Source: Sphingopyxis panaciterrulae (GTDB taxonomy: Bacteria > Pseudomonadota > Alphaproteobacteria > Sphingomonadales > Sphingomonadaceae). Taken from it: 64,000 nt of DNA. Below, piece after piece: positions 9,625-17,870 of this stretch. The position numbers and the translations under genes were made by a program. Location of the stretch: contig NZ_JACIJH010000010.1 of the NCBI RefSeq assembly GCF_014199295.1, positions 1-64,000 of the forward strand, written 5' to 3'. The notes under the pieces were generated by a model. The model was not told the DNA's origin and searched no databases. It was given only the letters and a program-made list of their open reading frames with translations. Each line of letters starts with the position of its first letter. The stretch's first letter is position 1.

Positions 9625-9815
9625 GGCCGCGATTCAGGCGGCGGCTTCCAGATAGTCGGCGATGTTCTGTCCGGGCTCGGCACGAGATACTTGAGCTGAA
9701 GCACGGCGCCGCGCGGACAAATTCCATGCCAGGCGAACGTCCGCTTCGAAACAACGGGTCGGAGGCGATGAAATGGCGGGAACGGGGTGGGGAGCAGTCA
9801 TTCACCCCACCTTGC

Positions 9816-9889
9816 CATTCCCGCGAAAGCGGGAATCCAAGGGTTGGGTTAGCCTACGCACATTCTGGATTCCCGCTTTCGCGGGAATG
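9816..9889. repeat. Palindromic repeat between phyR and map
   Basis: Perfect 24-bp inverted arms, 9816-9839 and 9866-9889, built on CATTCCCGCGAAAGCGGGAA. This is the intergenic relative of the element found in frame inside sufC. The 312-bp gap 9625-9936 otherwise holds only a frame-broken possible coding remnant on the minus strand (about 9637-9745). Confidence 0.9.
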
Positions 9890-9936
9890 ACACGGTTATG
9901 AAATGTCGATCATCGCCTATCAGTCGAAACCAGAGG

Positions 9937-10719
9937 TCAAGGCTTCACCCCCTCACCATAGACCCGCTCGTCGCGGCGCAGGGTCAGGACTTCGACGCCG
10001 GTTTCCGTCACCGCGACCGTATGTTCGAACTGGGCGGAAAGCTTGCCGTCGCGCGTCACGACCGTCCATCCGTCCTTCTCTGTCGCGACCTTGCGGCTGC
10101 CCTGGTTGAGCATCGGCTCGATGGTGAAGACCATGCCCTCGCGCAGTTTCATCCCCGTACCCGGCCGGCCGAAATGGAGGATATTCGGTTCCTCGTGCAT
10201 CTCGCGGCCGATGCCATGGCCGCAATAGTCACGCACGACCGAATAGCCGTTCCGTTTCGCGTGCCGCTCGATCGCGAAGCCGATGTCGCCGAGATGGGCG
10301 CCGGGGCGCACCTGGCCGATGCCCTTCCACATCGCTTCCTGCGCGACGCGCACGAGCCGCCGCGCGGCGGGCGCGACGGCGCCGACCAGATAGGTCTTGC
10401 TCGAATCGGCGATGAAGCCGTTCTTTTCGAGCGTGATGTCGAGGTTGACGATGTCGCCGCCCTGGATGATCGCGCGGGCGTCGGGCACGCCGTGGCAAAC
10501 GACATGGTTGATCGAGCAGTTCAAACCATAGGCGAAGCCATATTGCCCCTTGCTCGCCGGGCGCGCGGCGAGATCGACGGTGATGAAGCGCTCGACCAGA
10601 TCGTTGACCGCCATCGTCGAGCGGCCGGCGAGGTCGAGCCCGTCGAGCATTTCGAAGACCGAGGCGAGCAACCGGCCCGATTCGCGCATCAGCGCCAGCT
10701 CGGCCGGGGTCTTGACCAT
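9937..10719 (-). CDS. map: Methionine aminopeptidase type I
   Basis: Removes the initiator methionine from nascent proteins in the cytoplasm. The 260-residue protein carries the five dinuclear-metal ligands of the family at Asp94 (VNLDIT), Asp105 (ADSSKT), His168 (GHGIGREMHE), Glu201 (TIEPM) and Glu232 (FEHT). No N-terminal zinc-finger extension, so it is the short type Ia enzyme. The ATG at 10717-10719 lies 1 bp from the stop of a ParD-like gene, so the two are almost certainly co-transcribed and translationally linked. Whether this is the cell's only map copy cannot be known here. Confidence 0.96.
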   Translation of the reverse strand: MVKTPAELALMRESGRLLASVFEMLDGLDLAGRSTMAVNDLVERFITVDLAARPASKGQYGFAYGLNCSINHVVCHGVPDARAIIQGGDIVNLDITLEKNGFIADSSKTYLVGAVAPAARRLVRVAQEAMWKGIGQVRPGAHLGDIGFAIERHAKRNGYSVVRDYCGHGIGREMHEEPNILHFGRPGTGMKLREGMVFTIEPMLNQGSRKVATEKDGWTVVTRDGKLSAQFEHTVAVTETGVEVLTLRRDERVYGEGVKP

Positions 10720-10720
10720 G

Positions 10721-10927
10721 TCAGGCGACGGCCGAATCCGCGAGCCGGACCTGCGCCGCGGCGAACTGCATCCGGACGATCTCGTTGAAGGACAGGGTCG
10801 GATGGGCTTCGGCGAGCATTCCGACCTTCATCCAATATTCGGCCTGCGCGTTGATCGAGCGGCACATCACCGCGCTCGCCCGGCGGGCTTCTTCATGCAA
10901 CTCGTCGTCGATCTTCACGATGCCCAC
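10721..10927 (-). CDS. ParD-like antitoxin-family protein (DUF3423-like)
   Basis: A 68-residue protein resembling the ParD-like family (KIDDELHEEARRAS, then SINAQAEYWMKVGM), small proteins with ribbon-helix-helix character. The start is a GTG at 10925-10927 preceded by AAAGGA. It is immediately upstream of map with 1 bp between them and no ParE-like toxin adjacent, so the partner in this position is methionine aminopeptidase. Its DNA-binding or antitoxin role is inferred from family only. Candidate operators lie at 11113-11140, separated from the gene by a repeat element. Confidence 0.8.
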   Translation of the reverse strand: MGIVKIDDELHEEARRASAVMCRSINAQAEYWMKVGMLAEAHPTLSFNEIVRMQFAAAQVRLADSAVA

Positions 10928-10951
10928 TGGGGTGTCCTTTGACGATGATTA

Positions 10952-11109
10952 GAGCGGCGTGCCGTAAATCTGCATCACTCATCCCCGTTCGCCCTGAGCT
11001 TGTCGAAGGGCTGTTCTTTCTTTCAAGCGTAGCAAGAAAAAGGACGGTGCTTCGACAAGCTCAGCACGAACGGAAGAAAGGGTGATCCAGATTTAACGCA
11101 CGCCGCTCT
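10952..11109. repeat. Composite nested palindrome upstream of the parD-like gene
   Basis: Outer arms at about 10952-10978 and 11081-11109 (core AGAGCGGCGTGC / GCACGCCGCTCT with AAATCTG / CAGATTT) enclose an inner inverted pair at 10985-11008 and 11050-11073 built on CGCCCTGAGCTTGTCGAAG. Same nested design as at 394-566. It fills most of the 283-bp gap and separates the parD-like start from the likely promoter. Confidence 0.85.
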
Positions 11110-11112
11110 AAT

Positions 11113-11140
11113 ATACGAAGCGTATATGATCCGTATATTG
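11113..11140 (-). promoter_or_regulatory. Candidate operator of the parD-like/map operon
   Basis: ATATACG-AAG-CGTATAT at 11113-11129 is a perfect 7-bp inverted repeat, and a third CGTATAT-like half-site follows at 11133-11140. The AT-rich patch stands out from the GC-rich surroundings. Such clustered half-sites are typical of ribbon-helix-helix autoregulators; assignment to the ParD-like protein is inference. Confidence 0.45.
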
Positions 11141-11210
11141 TCTACTGTCAATGCGAGCGATGGAGTGGCGGTGAAATCTCTCCCGGTCGCGGAGCGATGG
11201 AGGCGCCCTC

Positions 11211-14099
11211 CTACGTTCCCGCCTTGTCGCTCACCGCCCTGATGACCAGCGCCCGGTCGTCGGTCAGATAGCGGCGCGCCAGCGCCTGCAGGTCGGCGGG
11301 CGTCGCGGCCTCGATCTCGGCGATCGCGTTGCGGCTGCGGTCGAGGCGGTCGGGGTGGGTCGTCGCCTCGCCGACATATTTCAGCCAATAGGCGTTTTCG
11401 CGCCGCGCCTTGGTCGTCGATTCGAGCAACGGGCGGCGCGCCCGGTCGAGCAGGTCGGCGTCGACCGGCTGATCGCGCAGCTTTTTCGCGATGGCGAAGA
11501 TCGCGGCGCGCGTCGCCTTCAACTCCTTGTAATCGACGTTGCTCCGCGCCAGCAGCCAGCCATAGCCGGGGAATTCGTCGGACAGGTCGGCACCCGCGCC
11601 GGGGCTGTAGGTTTCGCCGAGCCGTTCGCGCAGTTCCTCGGTCAGCTCGAGCTGCATCGCCCGCATCAGCAGATTGAGCCGCATCGCCTCCGCCAGATCG
11701 CTGTCGTCGCGCGCGGGCCAATAGACGCGGATCTCCGCCTGATCGGCCGGACCTTTATGAATCAGCGTCCGCTCGCTGCGGTCGGCGGCGAAGTGGCGGA
11801 CGCGTGCCGCTTCGCGCGGGTCGAAAGCCGCGCGTCGCGGCGGCAACGCGCCGAAAGTCGCCGCGATCGCCTGAATCGCCGCCGCCTCGTCGATGTCGCC
11901 GACCACCCCGATCTCGATCGCGCCATGCGCGAGGCTGTCGGCGATCGTGGGCTTCAGCCCGGCCCAGTCGAGCGTCATCAGCGTCGCGAGCGGCGGGGTC
12001 TGCGCGCGCGGATCGCCGTCCGCGAGGATGCCGCCCACATCGCGCGCGAGCACCGCGGCCGGGGTCGCGTCATTGGCGGCATAGCGCTGCGGCAGCACGC
12101 GGCGGATCAGCGCCAGTCCGTCGGCGCGATAGCCGGGATGGGTGAGATAGGCGGCCATCAGATCGGCCTGGAACCGGAAATCCTGGGACGAGGTCAGCGC
12201 GCTGCCGCCAAAGGCATCGACGCCCGTGCCGAAGCTGGGGTTCACCGTCTTGCCGGCGAAGATCGTCCGAAGATCGTCGAAGCTGTGCGCCTGAAGCCCG
12301 CCGACGGCGAGCGACCCGGCGAGCGCCACCCGCGTCGGATCGTCGCGGGTCGCGAGCAAGGTGCCGCCATCGACGCGCACCGACAGCCAGACCTTGTCCT
12401 TCTGGAAATCGGTGGTCTTGATGTTCAGCATCACATTGTTGGCGAAGCGGATGCGGCGGATGCCGAGGTCGGCGATGCGGTCGTCCGACACGATTCGGCC
12501 GGGGGCGCCGAAATCGGTGTAGGCGAAGGCAGCGCCGGTCGCGACGGCGGGCGGCGCGACCGCGACCTGCTGCGATTCGCGGAACGCGGCGAGCATGGCA
12601 TCGGCGCCGCCCGCGACCGGCGTCTTGCCCGTCACCCAGACGAGCGGCGGGCTCATCCCCGCAACGCGCTTGCGGAAGGCCTCGGTGACCGCCGCCGCGT
12701 CGAGTGTCGGCGCCGCCGCATCGAACAATGTCTGCAGGGTTTCGGGGCGGACGAAGACGAAATCGCCCTCGGCCGCGCCCGCCAGCGCGTCGGCGAGCGT
12801 CGCACTGCGCCGCGTCGTCACGCCGGCCACGGCGTTCCGCAGCGCGGTGCGGCGGATGGCGAGCTGTTCGTCGACCTCGGCCTGGGTAAAGCCGTGGTCG
12901 ACCGCGCGGCGATATTCCTGCTCGACGAGCGCCAGCGCCTCTTTCCACGCGCCCTGCCTGGCGACGGCGCTGACGGTGATCTGATCGAAGACCTTCCACC
13001 CGGCCGCCTCGCTGAACGCGCCGGTGAGGATCGGCGAATCCTCGTCGAGCGCGATCCGGGCGAGCCGGCGGCTGACGATCGCCTCGCCGATTTCCTCGGC
13101 GAGATTGCGGGCGCGCTTGGCGCTGGTGTCCGGCACGACCACCCAGGGCTTGAAGCTGGCGATAGCGACGGTGTCGCCGATCGCCGGATCGACGAATTCG
13201 CCGGCCGCCGTCGCGCGACGATAGTCGATCGTGCCGATGTCGGGATCGGCGCCGGCGGGACCGCGGCCCTGCCAGTCCGCGAAGCGCGCCCTGACCTTTG
13301 CCTCGACCACCTTGGGATCGAAATCGCCGACCATCACCAGCGTCGCGCGTTCGGGCCGGTAAGTGCGGTCGTAAAGATCGCGCAGGCGCGCGGCCGGCGC
13401 GGTGCGGATCACCGCTTCGGTGCCGACCGGAATGCGGTTCGCCACCGTCATGCCGGGCATCTGGAAGGCGAGCTGCTCGATCAGGCCGCGGAGCTGATAG
13501 GTGTCGCGCGCGCGCCGCTCGGACAGGATCACGCCGCGTTCGCGGTCCACCGCCTCGGGCGCGATCGTCAGCTCGCTCGCGGTTTCGCGCATCAGCATCA
13601 GCCCGGTGTCGATCAGATCGTCGGTCGCGTGCGGCAGGTCGAGCTTGTAGACCGTCTGGTCGAAGCCGGTCGAGGCGTTGGTGTCGGCACCGAAGGCAAG
13701 CCCCTTGCGCTCGAGGAGCTTGATCATCTCGCCCTCGGGCACATGGGTCGAGCCGTTGAACGCCATATGCTCCAGGAAATGGGCCAGCCCGCGCTGATCC
13801 TCGGCCTCGTCGAAGCTGCCGACGTCGAAGCGCATGCGGATGACGACGCTGTCCTTCGGCGTGCCATTGTGCAGCAGCGCATATTTCATCCCGTTGGGAA
13901 GCACGCCGAAGATCACGTTCGGGTCGACCGGCAGGTCGCTGTCCGCATAGTTCCACGCGCGTGCGGCGTCGGTCTGCGGATTGACCGGGGCCGCGAGCCC
14001 CGCGGCCGGGCCGGCAGGGGCCGAGGCGACGGCGGTGGCGGCGACCAGGAGGAGCGGCGACAGCGCGGCTGCGGCGCGCCGGAAGAAGGGAGAGGTCAT
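11211..14099 (-). CDS. M16-family zinc metallopeptidase, secreted
   Basis: A 962-residue pitrilysin/insulinase-type protease with two tandem peptidase-like halves, each followed by an inactive M16_C domain. The active half has the inverted zinc motif HFLEH at 107-111 in GLAHFLEHMAFNGS, with a downstream glutamate block (ERGVILSE) as third ligand. A signal peptide is predicted at residues 1-27 (positive FFRR, hydrophobic core, ASA), so it probably works in the periplasm. Stand-alone gene after the parD-like operator region. Substrate unknown; family members degrade short peptides. Confidence 0.92.
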   Translation of the reverse strand: MTSPFFRRAAAALSPLLLVAATAVASAPAGPAAGLAAPVNPQTDAARAWNYADSDLPVDPNVIFGVLPNGMKYALLHNGTPKDSVVIRMRFDVGSFDEAEDQRGLAHFLEHMAFNGSTHVPEGEMIKLLERKGLAFGADTNASTGFDQTVYKLDLPHATDDLIDTGLMLMRETASELTIAPEAVDRERGVILSERRARDTYQLRGLIEQLAFQMPGMTVANRIPVGTEAVIRTAPAARLRDLYDRTYRPERATLVMVGDFDPKVVEAKVRARFADWQGRGPAGADPDIGTIDYRRATAAGEFVDPAIGDTVAIASFKPWVVVPDTSAKRARNLAEEIGEAIVSRRLARIALDEDSPILTGAFSEAAGWKVFDQITVSAVARQGAWKEALALVEQEYRRAVDHGFTQAEVDEQLAIRRTALRNAVAGVTTRRSATLADALAGAAEGDFVFVRPETLQTLFDAAAPTLDAAAVTEAFRKRVAGMSPPLVWVTGKTPVAGGADAMLAAFRESQQVAVAPPAVATGAAFAYTDFGAPGRIVSDDRIADLGIRRIRFANNVMLNIKTTDFQKDKVWLSVRVDGGTLLATRDDPTRVALAGSLAVGGLQAHSFDDLRTIFAGKTVNPSFGTGVDAFGGSALTSSQDFRFQADLMAAYLTHPGYRADGLALIRRVLPQRYAANDATPAAVLARDVGGILADGDPRAQTPPLATLMTLDWAGLKPTIADSLAHGAIEIGVVGDIDEAAAIQAIAATFGALPPRRAAFDPREAARVRHFAADRSERTLIHKGPADQAEIRVYWPARDDSDLAEAMRLNLLMRAMQLELTEELRERLGETYSPGAGADLSDEFPGYGWLLARSNVDYKELKATRAAIFAIAKKLRDQPVDADLLDRARRPLLESTTKARRENAYWLKYVGEATTHPDRLDRSRNAIAEIEAATPADLQALARRYLTDDRALVIRAVSDKAGT

Positions 14100-14237
14100 G
14101 CGGAGGGTCTGGCGGCCCTTGCGCGGAGGGTCAAGCCGCCGGGCCGGCGCTTTCGACGGGCGACATGGCGGGTCGGCGAAAGCGGTCCGTCGTCTGCGAC
14201 GTTCCGAGGCGATGCGCGCTCAGTCCACCTCGCCTTC

Positions 14238-14267
14238 CCGTTCGTGTCGAACGGAATTGAGGCAATG
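14238..14267. repeat. Short palindromic half-element, paired with 54594-54623
   Basis: CCGTTCGTGTCGAACGG palindrome followed by AATTGAGGCAATG. An inverted copy with the same asymmetric flank occurs at 54594-54623, about 40 kb away. It sits in the 184-bp gap between the purC stop and the M16 protease start, where I see no gene. Confidence 0.75.
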
Positions 14268-14283
14268 CCGTTTTACGCAGCCC

Positions 14284-15063
14284 CTAGCTGCCCTTTTTCT
14301 TGCGGTGCGTTTCGAGGTCGAGCACCGCATTGTCGCCGCCCTCGGGCATCAGGCCCAGCCGGCGCGCGACCTCCTGATAGGCCTCGACCTCGCCGCCCAG
14401 GTCGCGGCGGAAGCGATCCTTGTCGAGCTTTTCATTGGTGACCATGTCCCACAGGCGGCAGCCGTCGGGGCTGATCTCGTCGGCGAGGATGATGCGGCTG
14501 TAATCGCCGTCCCAGATGCGCCCGAATTCGAGCTTGAAGTCGATCAGGCGGATGCCGACGCCGGCGAACAGCCCCGACATGAAATCGTTGATGCGCAGCG
14601 CCATGTCCTGAATGTCGTGCAGTTCCTCGCGGCTGCACCAGTTGAAGCATTCGATATGGTCCTCGGCGATCAGGGGGTCGCCAAGCGCATCGTCCTTGTA
14701 GCAATATTCGATCAGGGTGCGGGGAAGCTGCGTCCCCTCCTCAATTCCCAGCCGCTTCGACAGCGTGCCCGCGGCGACGTTGCGCACGATCACCTCGATC
14801 GGCACGATCTCGACCTGGCGGATCAACTGTTCGCGCATGTTGAGGCGGCGGATGAAATGGTGCGGCACGCCGATATTGCCGAGCAGGGTGAAGACATGCT
14901 CGGAAATGCGGTTGTTGAGCACGCCCTTGCCGTTGATCGTCCCACGCTTCTGCGCGTTGAAGGCGGTCGCGTCGTCCTTGAAATACTGGATCAACGTGCC
15001 CGGTTCGGGGCCTTCGTAGAGGATCTTGGCTTTGCCTTCGTAAATCTGGCGGCGGCGGGCCAT
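14284..15063 (-). CDS. purC: Phosphoribosylaminoimidazole-succinocarboxamide synthase
   Basis: ATP-dependent ligation of aspartate to CAIR, giving SAICAR in purine synthesis. The 259-residue length and motifs are standard: KAKILYEG near residue 15 (phosphate-binding loop), VPHHFIRRL, the [10 protein letters not shown] block, and DFKLEFGR in the C-terminal half. The ATG at 15061-15063 is the only sensible start. No other pur gene is adjacent. It is divergent from a crotonase gene across 223 bp. Confidence 0.97.
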   Translation of the reverse strand: MARRRQIYEGKAKILYEGPEPGTLIQYFKDDATAFNAQKRGTINGKGVLNNRISEHVFTLLGNIGVPHHFIRRLNMREQLIRQVEIVPIEVIVRNVAAGTLSKRLGIEEGTQLPRTLIEYCYKDDALGDPLIAEDHIECFNWCSREELHDIQDMALRINDFMSGLFAGVGIRLIDFKLEFGRIWDGDYSRIILADEISPDGCRLWDMVTNEKLDKDRFRRDLGGEVEAYQEVARRLGLMPEGGDNAVLDLETHRKKKGS

Positions 15064-15209
15064 GGGCAGGAACTTTCTGTCGGAACCAAATGAACGGCCC
15101 CGGCGACAGGCGACTCAAGGACGAGGCGCGGCGCCGGGGCGACGCGGGCCCTATAGCGGCAAAGCAAGGGCGCGTCATCCTTCACGTCGCCGGTGCGCGG
15201 GCGGATATC

Positions 15210-15225
15210 TTTACGTTTACGTCAA
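15210..15225 (+). promoter_or_regulatory. Palindromic operator upstream of the crotonase gene (LiuR/TetR-like)
   Basis: TTTACGT-TT-ACGTCAA, a near-perfect palindrome about 62 bp before the crotonase ATG. Sites of the TTGACGTAAACGTAAA type are known for regulators of branched-chain and fatty acyl-CoA catabolism such as LiuR. Regulator identity is inferred. Confidence 0.5.
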
Positions 15226-15286
15226 CTAGAGCTTGCCTTCGCCGCCGCCGCTTGCGACCCTGCCGCAAAGGCAAGGAGAGAGATGG

Positions 15287-16210
15287 ATGAGCTTCGACCA
15301 GATTCGCCTCGACAAGCAGGAGGGCATCGCGCTGCTGACGCTGCACCGGCCCGACCGGATGAACGCCTTCACCACCGAGATGATGCTGGAGATCGTCGCG
15401 GCGCTCGACGAGTGCGACGCCGACGATGCGGTGCGCGCGGTGATCTTCACCGGGGCGGGCGAACGTGCCTATTGCGCGGGGGCGGATCTGGGCGGCGGCG
15501 GCGCGACGTTCGATTACGACAAGCGCAGCGACAAGGCGGTGCTCCTCCCGGAAGGCGTCCCGGCAAGTCCGGTCGCGCAGGACGGAACCATCGACTGGTC
15601 GCACCCGCTGATCCGCGATTCGGGCGGGCGCGTGTCGATGCGCATCTTCGAGGCGAAGAAGCCGGTGCTGGGCGCGATCAACGGCGCGGCGGTCGGCATC
15701 GGGGCGACGATGACGCTGCCGATGGACGCCCGGCTGGCGAGCGAGACGGCCCGCTATGGCTTTGTCTTCGCGCGGCGCGGCATCGTGCCCGAAGCGGCGT
15801 CGAGCTGGTTCCTGCCGCGGCTGGTCGGCATCGCGAATGCGGTCGACCTGTGCTTCTCGGGGCGGCTGATCGACGCCGCCGAAGCGCGGGACAAGGGGCT
15901 GGTGCAGTCGGTTCACAAGCCGGGCGAGTTGATCGACGCCGCGATCGCCAAGGCGCGCGAGATGACCGAGCATAGCGCGCCGGTGTCGGTCGCGCTGACC
16001 CGCCACATGCTGTGGCGGATGATGGGCGCGTCGCACCCGATGAGCGCCCACCGTTGGGACAGCCGCGCAATCTTCGCGCGCGGGCGCAGCCCCGACGCGG
16101 CGGAAGGCGTGACGAGTTTCCTGGAGAAGCGGCCGCCGAATTTCACCGCAAGCGTCGCCAACGACTATCCGTGGTTCGATGAGTTCGAGGAGGCGCCGCC
16201 TTATCGTTGA
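15287..16210 (+). CDS. Enoyl-CoA hydratase/isomerase (crotonase) family protein
   Basis: A 307-residue crotonase-fold protein acting on acyl-CoA thioesters. The CoA and oxyanion-hole segments are AYCAGADLGG (61-70) and INGAAVGIGATM (about 130-141). The region GIVPEAASSWFLPRLVG holds the glutamate found in hydratases. Longer than a minimal crotonase (about 260 residues) because of an insert near residues 72-105 and a longer C-terminus. The ATG at 15287 follows AAGGAGAGAG; an open upstream extension lacks a ribosome site. A LiuR-like operator at 15210 suggests induction by acyl-CoA catabolism. Exact substrate unknown. Confidence 0.9.
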   Translation: MSFDQIRLDKQEGIALLTLHRPDRMNAFTTEMMLEIVAALDECDADDAVRAVIFTGAGERAYCAGADLGGGGATFDYDKRSDKAVLLPEGVPASPVAQDGTIDWSHPLIRDSGGRVSMRIFEAKKPVLGAINGAAVGIGATMTLPMDARLASETARYGFVFARRGIVPEAASSWFLPRLVGIANAVDLCFSGRLIDAAEARDKGLVQSVHKPGELIDAAIAKAREMTEHSAPVSVALTRHMLWRMMGASHPMSAHRWDSRAIFARGRSPDAAEGVTSFLEKRPPNFTASVANDYPWFDEFEEAPPYR

Positions 16211-16212
16211 CT

Positions 16213-16390
16213 CACCTTCCCCTTCATGGGGGAGGCAGCGAGACTTGGCGGTTTGCCGCCTAGTCGCAGCGGAGGGGGTGCGGTCTCGGCCTGAAACGAC
16301 GGCCGAAGGATGCACCGTCACCCCCATCCAACTGCGCCTAATCGCGTTGCGATAAGGCTTCGTATCCTTCCTCCATCAAGGGTGAAGGAC
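16213..16390. repeat. Long degenerate inverted repeat between convergent genes
   Basis: A roughly 178-bp imperfect hairpin whose arms both contain the 'gaggcagcgagacttggcgg' type sequence, decayed in the right arm (related copies at 2185-2254 and 42182-42306). It fills the gap between the crotonase stop and the convergent DUF1801-like gene and may act as a two-way terminator. No gene seen. Confidence 0.7.
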
Positions 16391-16397
16391 ATTGGCA

Positions 16398-16802
16398 TCA
16401 CCGCGGTGCCTTTGCCGCATTGGCGGCGACCGCCTCGCGCACCAGCGCCTTGAAGGCCTCCGCGTCGATGCCATCGCCCTCGAACAGGTCGATCGCGCGG
16501 CGGGTGCCCCCGTCGAGGCTGGCATTGAAGAGCCGCGCGGGATCGGCGAGCGACGCGCCGCGCGCGAAGGTCAGCTTGACCTTGTCCTTGTAGGTTTCGC
16601 CGGTGCACAGGATGCCGCCATGCTCCCACACGGGAACGCCGAGCGGGTTCGACGGCTTGCGCCACTTGATCGTTTCGGTCACCCCGGGCTCGGCCTCGCG
16701 GATCAGCGCGCGCAGGTGCGCGAGCGTATCGGCGCGCCAGCCGCCGAGTTTCGCGATCTTTTCGTCGATCAGATGCGACGCCGATTCCTCGTCCTTGGCC
16801 AT
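16398..16802 (-). CDS. DUF1801-like (YdhG-type) protein
   Basis: A small cytoplasmic protein of 134 residues, function unknown. The pattern ETIKWRKPSNPLGVPVWEHGG followed by KVKLTFARGASLADPARLFNA is characteristic of the DUF1801 fold. The ATG at 16800-16802 fits the family N-terminus. It is the last gene of a five-gene operon with an ArsR repressor, an SRPBCC protein, a small membrane protein and a second DUF1801 paralogue 11 bp upstream. Such sets are common in proteobacteria, but the biochemical role is not established. Confidence 0.8.
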   Translation of the reverse strand: MAKDEESASHLIDEKIAKLGGWRADTLAHLRALIREAEPGVTETIKWRKPSNPLGVPVWEHGGILCTGETYKDKVKLTFARGASLADPARLFNASLDGGTRRAIDLFEGDGIDAEAFKALVREAVAANAAKAPR

Positions 16803-16813
16803 GTTCGCCCTTC

Positions 16814-17233
16814 CTATTGTCCGGTGATCCAGCCGGGGATCGCCGCCGCCTGCTTCAGCCAGCTCGCGAGCCGCTTCCCGTCGACATCCTCGTCCTCGTG
16901 GATGTGGAGATAACGCGTGTCGGGGTCCTTCGATCTGACCGGGGGCAGCGGGTCGAGCGCCGCGCCCTTGAAGAAGGTGATCTTGATATAGCGGGTGAAG
17001 CAATGGAAGCTGACGAACCAGCCCTTCCCCTCGACGCCGTAGAAGGGCGAGTTCCAGCGCACGGCCTTTTGCACCCCCGGCACGCTCCGTTCGATCAGCG
17101 CGTCGAGCCGCTCGCCCGCGGCGCGCTTCCATCCCGGCATGGCGGCGATATAGGCCTGCACCGGCGCGTCGCCGTCGCCTTTCGGAATCTGGGGATTGCC
17201 GCCCGACAGCAGCCTGGGCGTCTTGTCCGTCAT
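16814..17233 (-). CDS. DUF1801-like protein, second paralogue
   Basis: A 139-residue protein with the DUF1801 core KAVRWNSPFYGVEGKGWFVSF and ITFFKGAALDPLPP, then a C-terminal segment carrying KDPDTRYLHIHEDED. It shares the family with the gene 11 bp downstream but is clearly diverged, so a recent duplication is unlikely. The ATG at 17231-17233 overlaps the stop of the small membrane protein (ATGA). The longer upstream reading was rejected in favour of this coupled start. Confidence 0.8.
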   Translation of the reverse strand: MTDKTPRLLSGGNPQIPKGDGDAPVQAYIAAMPGWKRAAGERLDALIERSVPGVQKAVRWNSPFYGVEGKGWFVSFHCFTRYIKITFFKGAALDPLPPVRSKDPDTRYLHIHEDEDVDGKRLASWLKQAAAIPGWITGQ

Positions 17234-17439
17234 GCCGCCTGCCCCCGCGCCGCATAGGGCCGGAAGAACATCCAGAGCCCGGTGAGCGTCATCAGCGCCA
17301 GTGGAGCGAGCGGCAGATAATAGACCCATTGCACCGGCTCACGGCCGAGCCCCAGCGTCAGGAAGATCGCCGCGACGATCAGAGCGAAGAGGATCGACAG
17401 CCAGCGATGCGTCTGGCGGATCAGGGCATTCCATTTCAT
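17230..17439 (-). CDS. Small two-helix membrane protein
   Basis: 69 residues with two hydrophobic segments, about 13-32 (LSILFALIVAAIFLTLGL) and 41-59 (YLPLAPLALMTLTGLWMFF). No recognised domain. It lies 20 bp after the SRPBCC gene and overlaps the next gene by 4 bp, so it belongs to the ArsR-led operon. Short length and good ATG support a real inner-membrane protein of unknown function. Confidence 0.75.
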   Translation of the reverse strand: MKWNALIRQTHRWLSILFALIVAAIFLTLGLGREPVQWVYYLPLAPLALMTLTGLWMFFRPYAARGQAA

Positions 17440-17459
17440 TCGTATCTTCTCCCTTGATG

Positions 17460-17870
17460 TCAGTCGATCCGCGCGAGCAGGTCGGCGAGCGCGGTCAGGA
17501 AGCGCGGCCAGCCGGCCTTCGCGCCATGATAGGCAAGCGTCTGGTCGGGCCGGAAGCCGGTCTGCTCCATGCGCAGATGGGTGCCCGCCGCGGTCGGAGT
17601 CAGCGTCCAGGTCACGATGCTTTCGAGCCCCTTGCCGTCCCAGCTATAGGCGAGCGTGCGTTCGGGCTCGACCGCGATGACCTCGCAATCCACATGCCCC
17701 CAGTCGGCGCCGAAGCGGAAACGGTGGCCGGGCGTGGACACGACGTCGCCCGCCATCAGCCATTCGGCGACCAGATGCGGCTGGGTGAGCGCGCGCCAGA
17801 CCTTTGCCGGCGGGTGCGCGAATTCGCGCTCGACGATCACGGTGCGCGTTTCGGCGGCGGTTTCGGTCAT
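17460..17870 (-). CDS. SRPBCC / AHSA1-like domain protein
   Basis: A 136-residue START/Bet-v1-like hydrophobic-pocket protein (AHSA1 group). Recognised from VEREFAHPPAKVWRALTQP at the N-terminus and LRMEQTGF plus GAKAGWPRFLTALADLL at the C-terminus. Its ATG (17868-17870) overlaps the arsR stop. ArsR-SRPBCC pairs are widespread; the ligand is usually unknown. A longer upstream reading is an out-of-frame shadow of arsR. Confidence 0.88.
   Translation of the reverse strand: MTETAAETRTVIVEREFAHPPAKVWRALTQPHLVAEWLMAGDVVSTPGHRFRFGADWGHVDCEVIAVEPERTLAYSWDGKGLESIVTWTLTPTAAGTHLRMEQTGFRPDQTLAYHGAKAGWPRFLTALADLLARID

Noticed and set aside
11355..14441. A 1028-codon open frame on the plus strand opposite the M16 protease and purC
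   Set aside because: It is the high-GC antisense shadow of two clear genes; its translation is Arg/Ala/Gly-rich and shows no domain.
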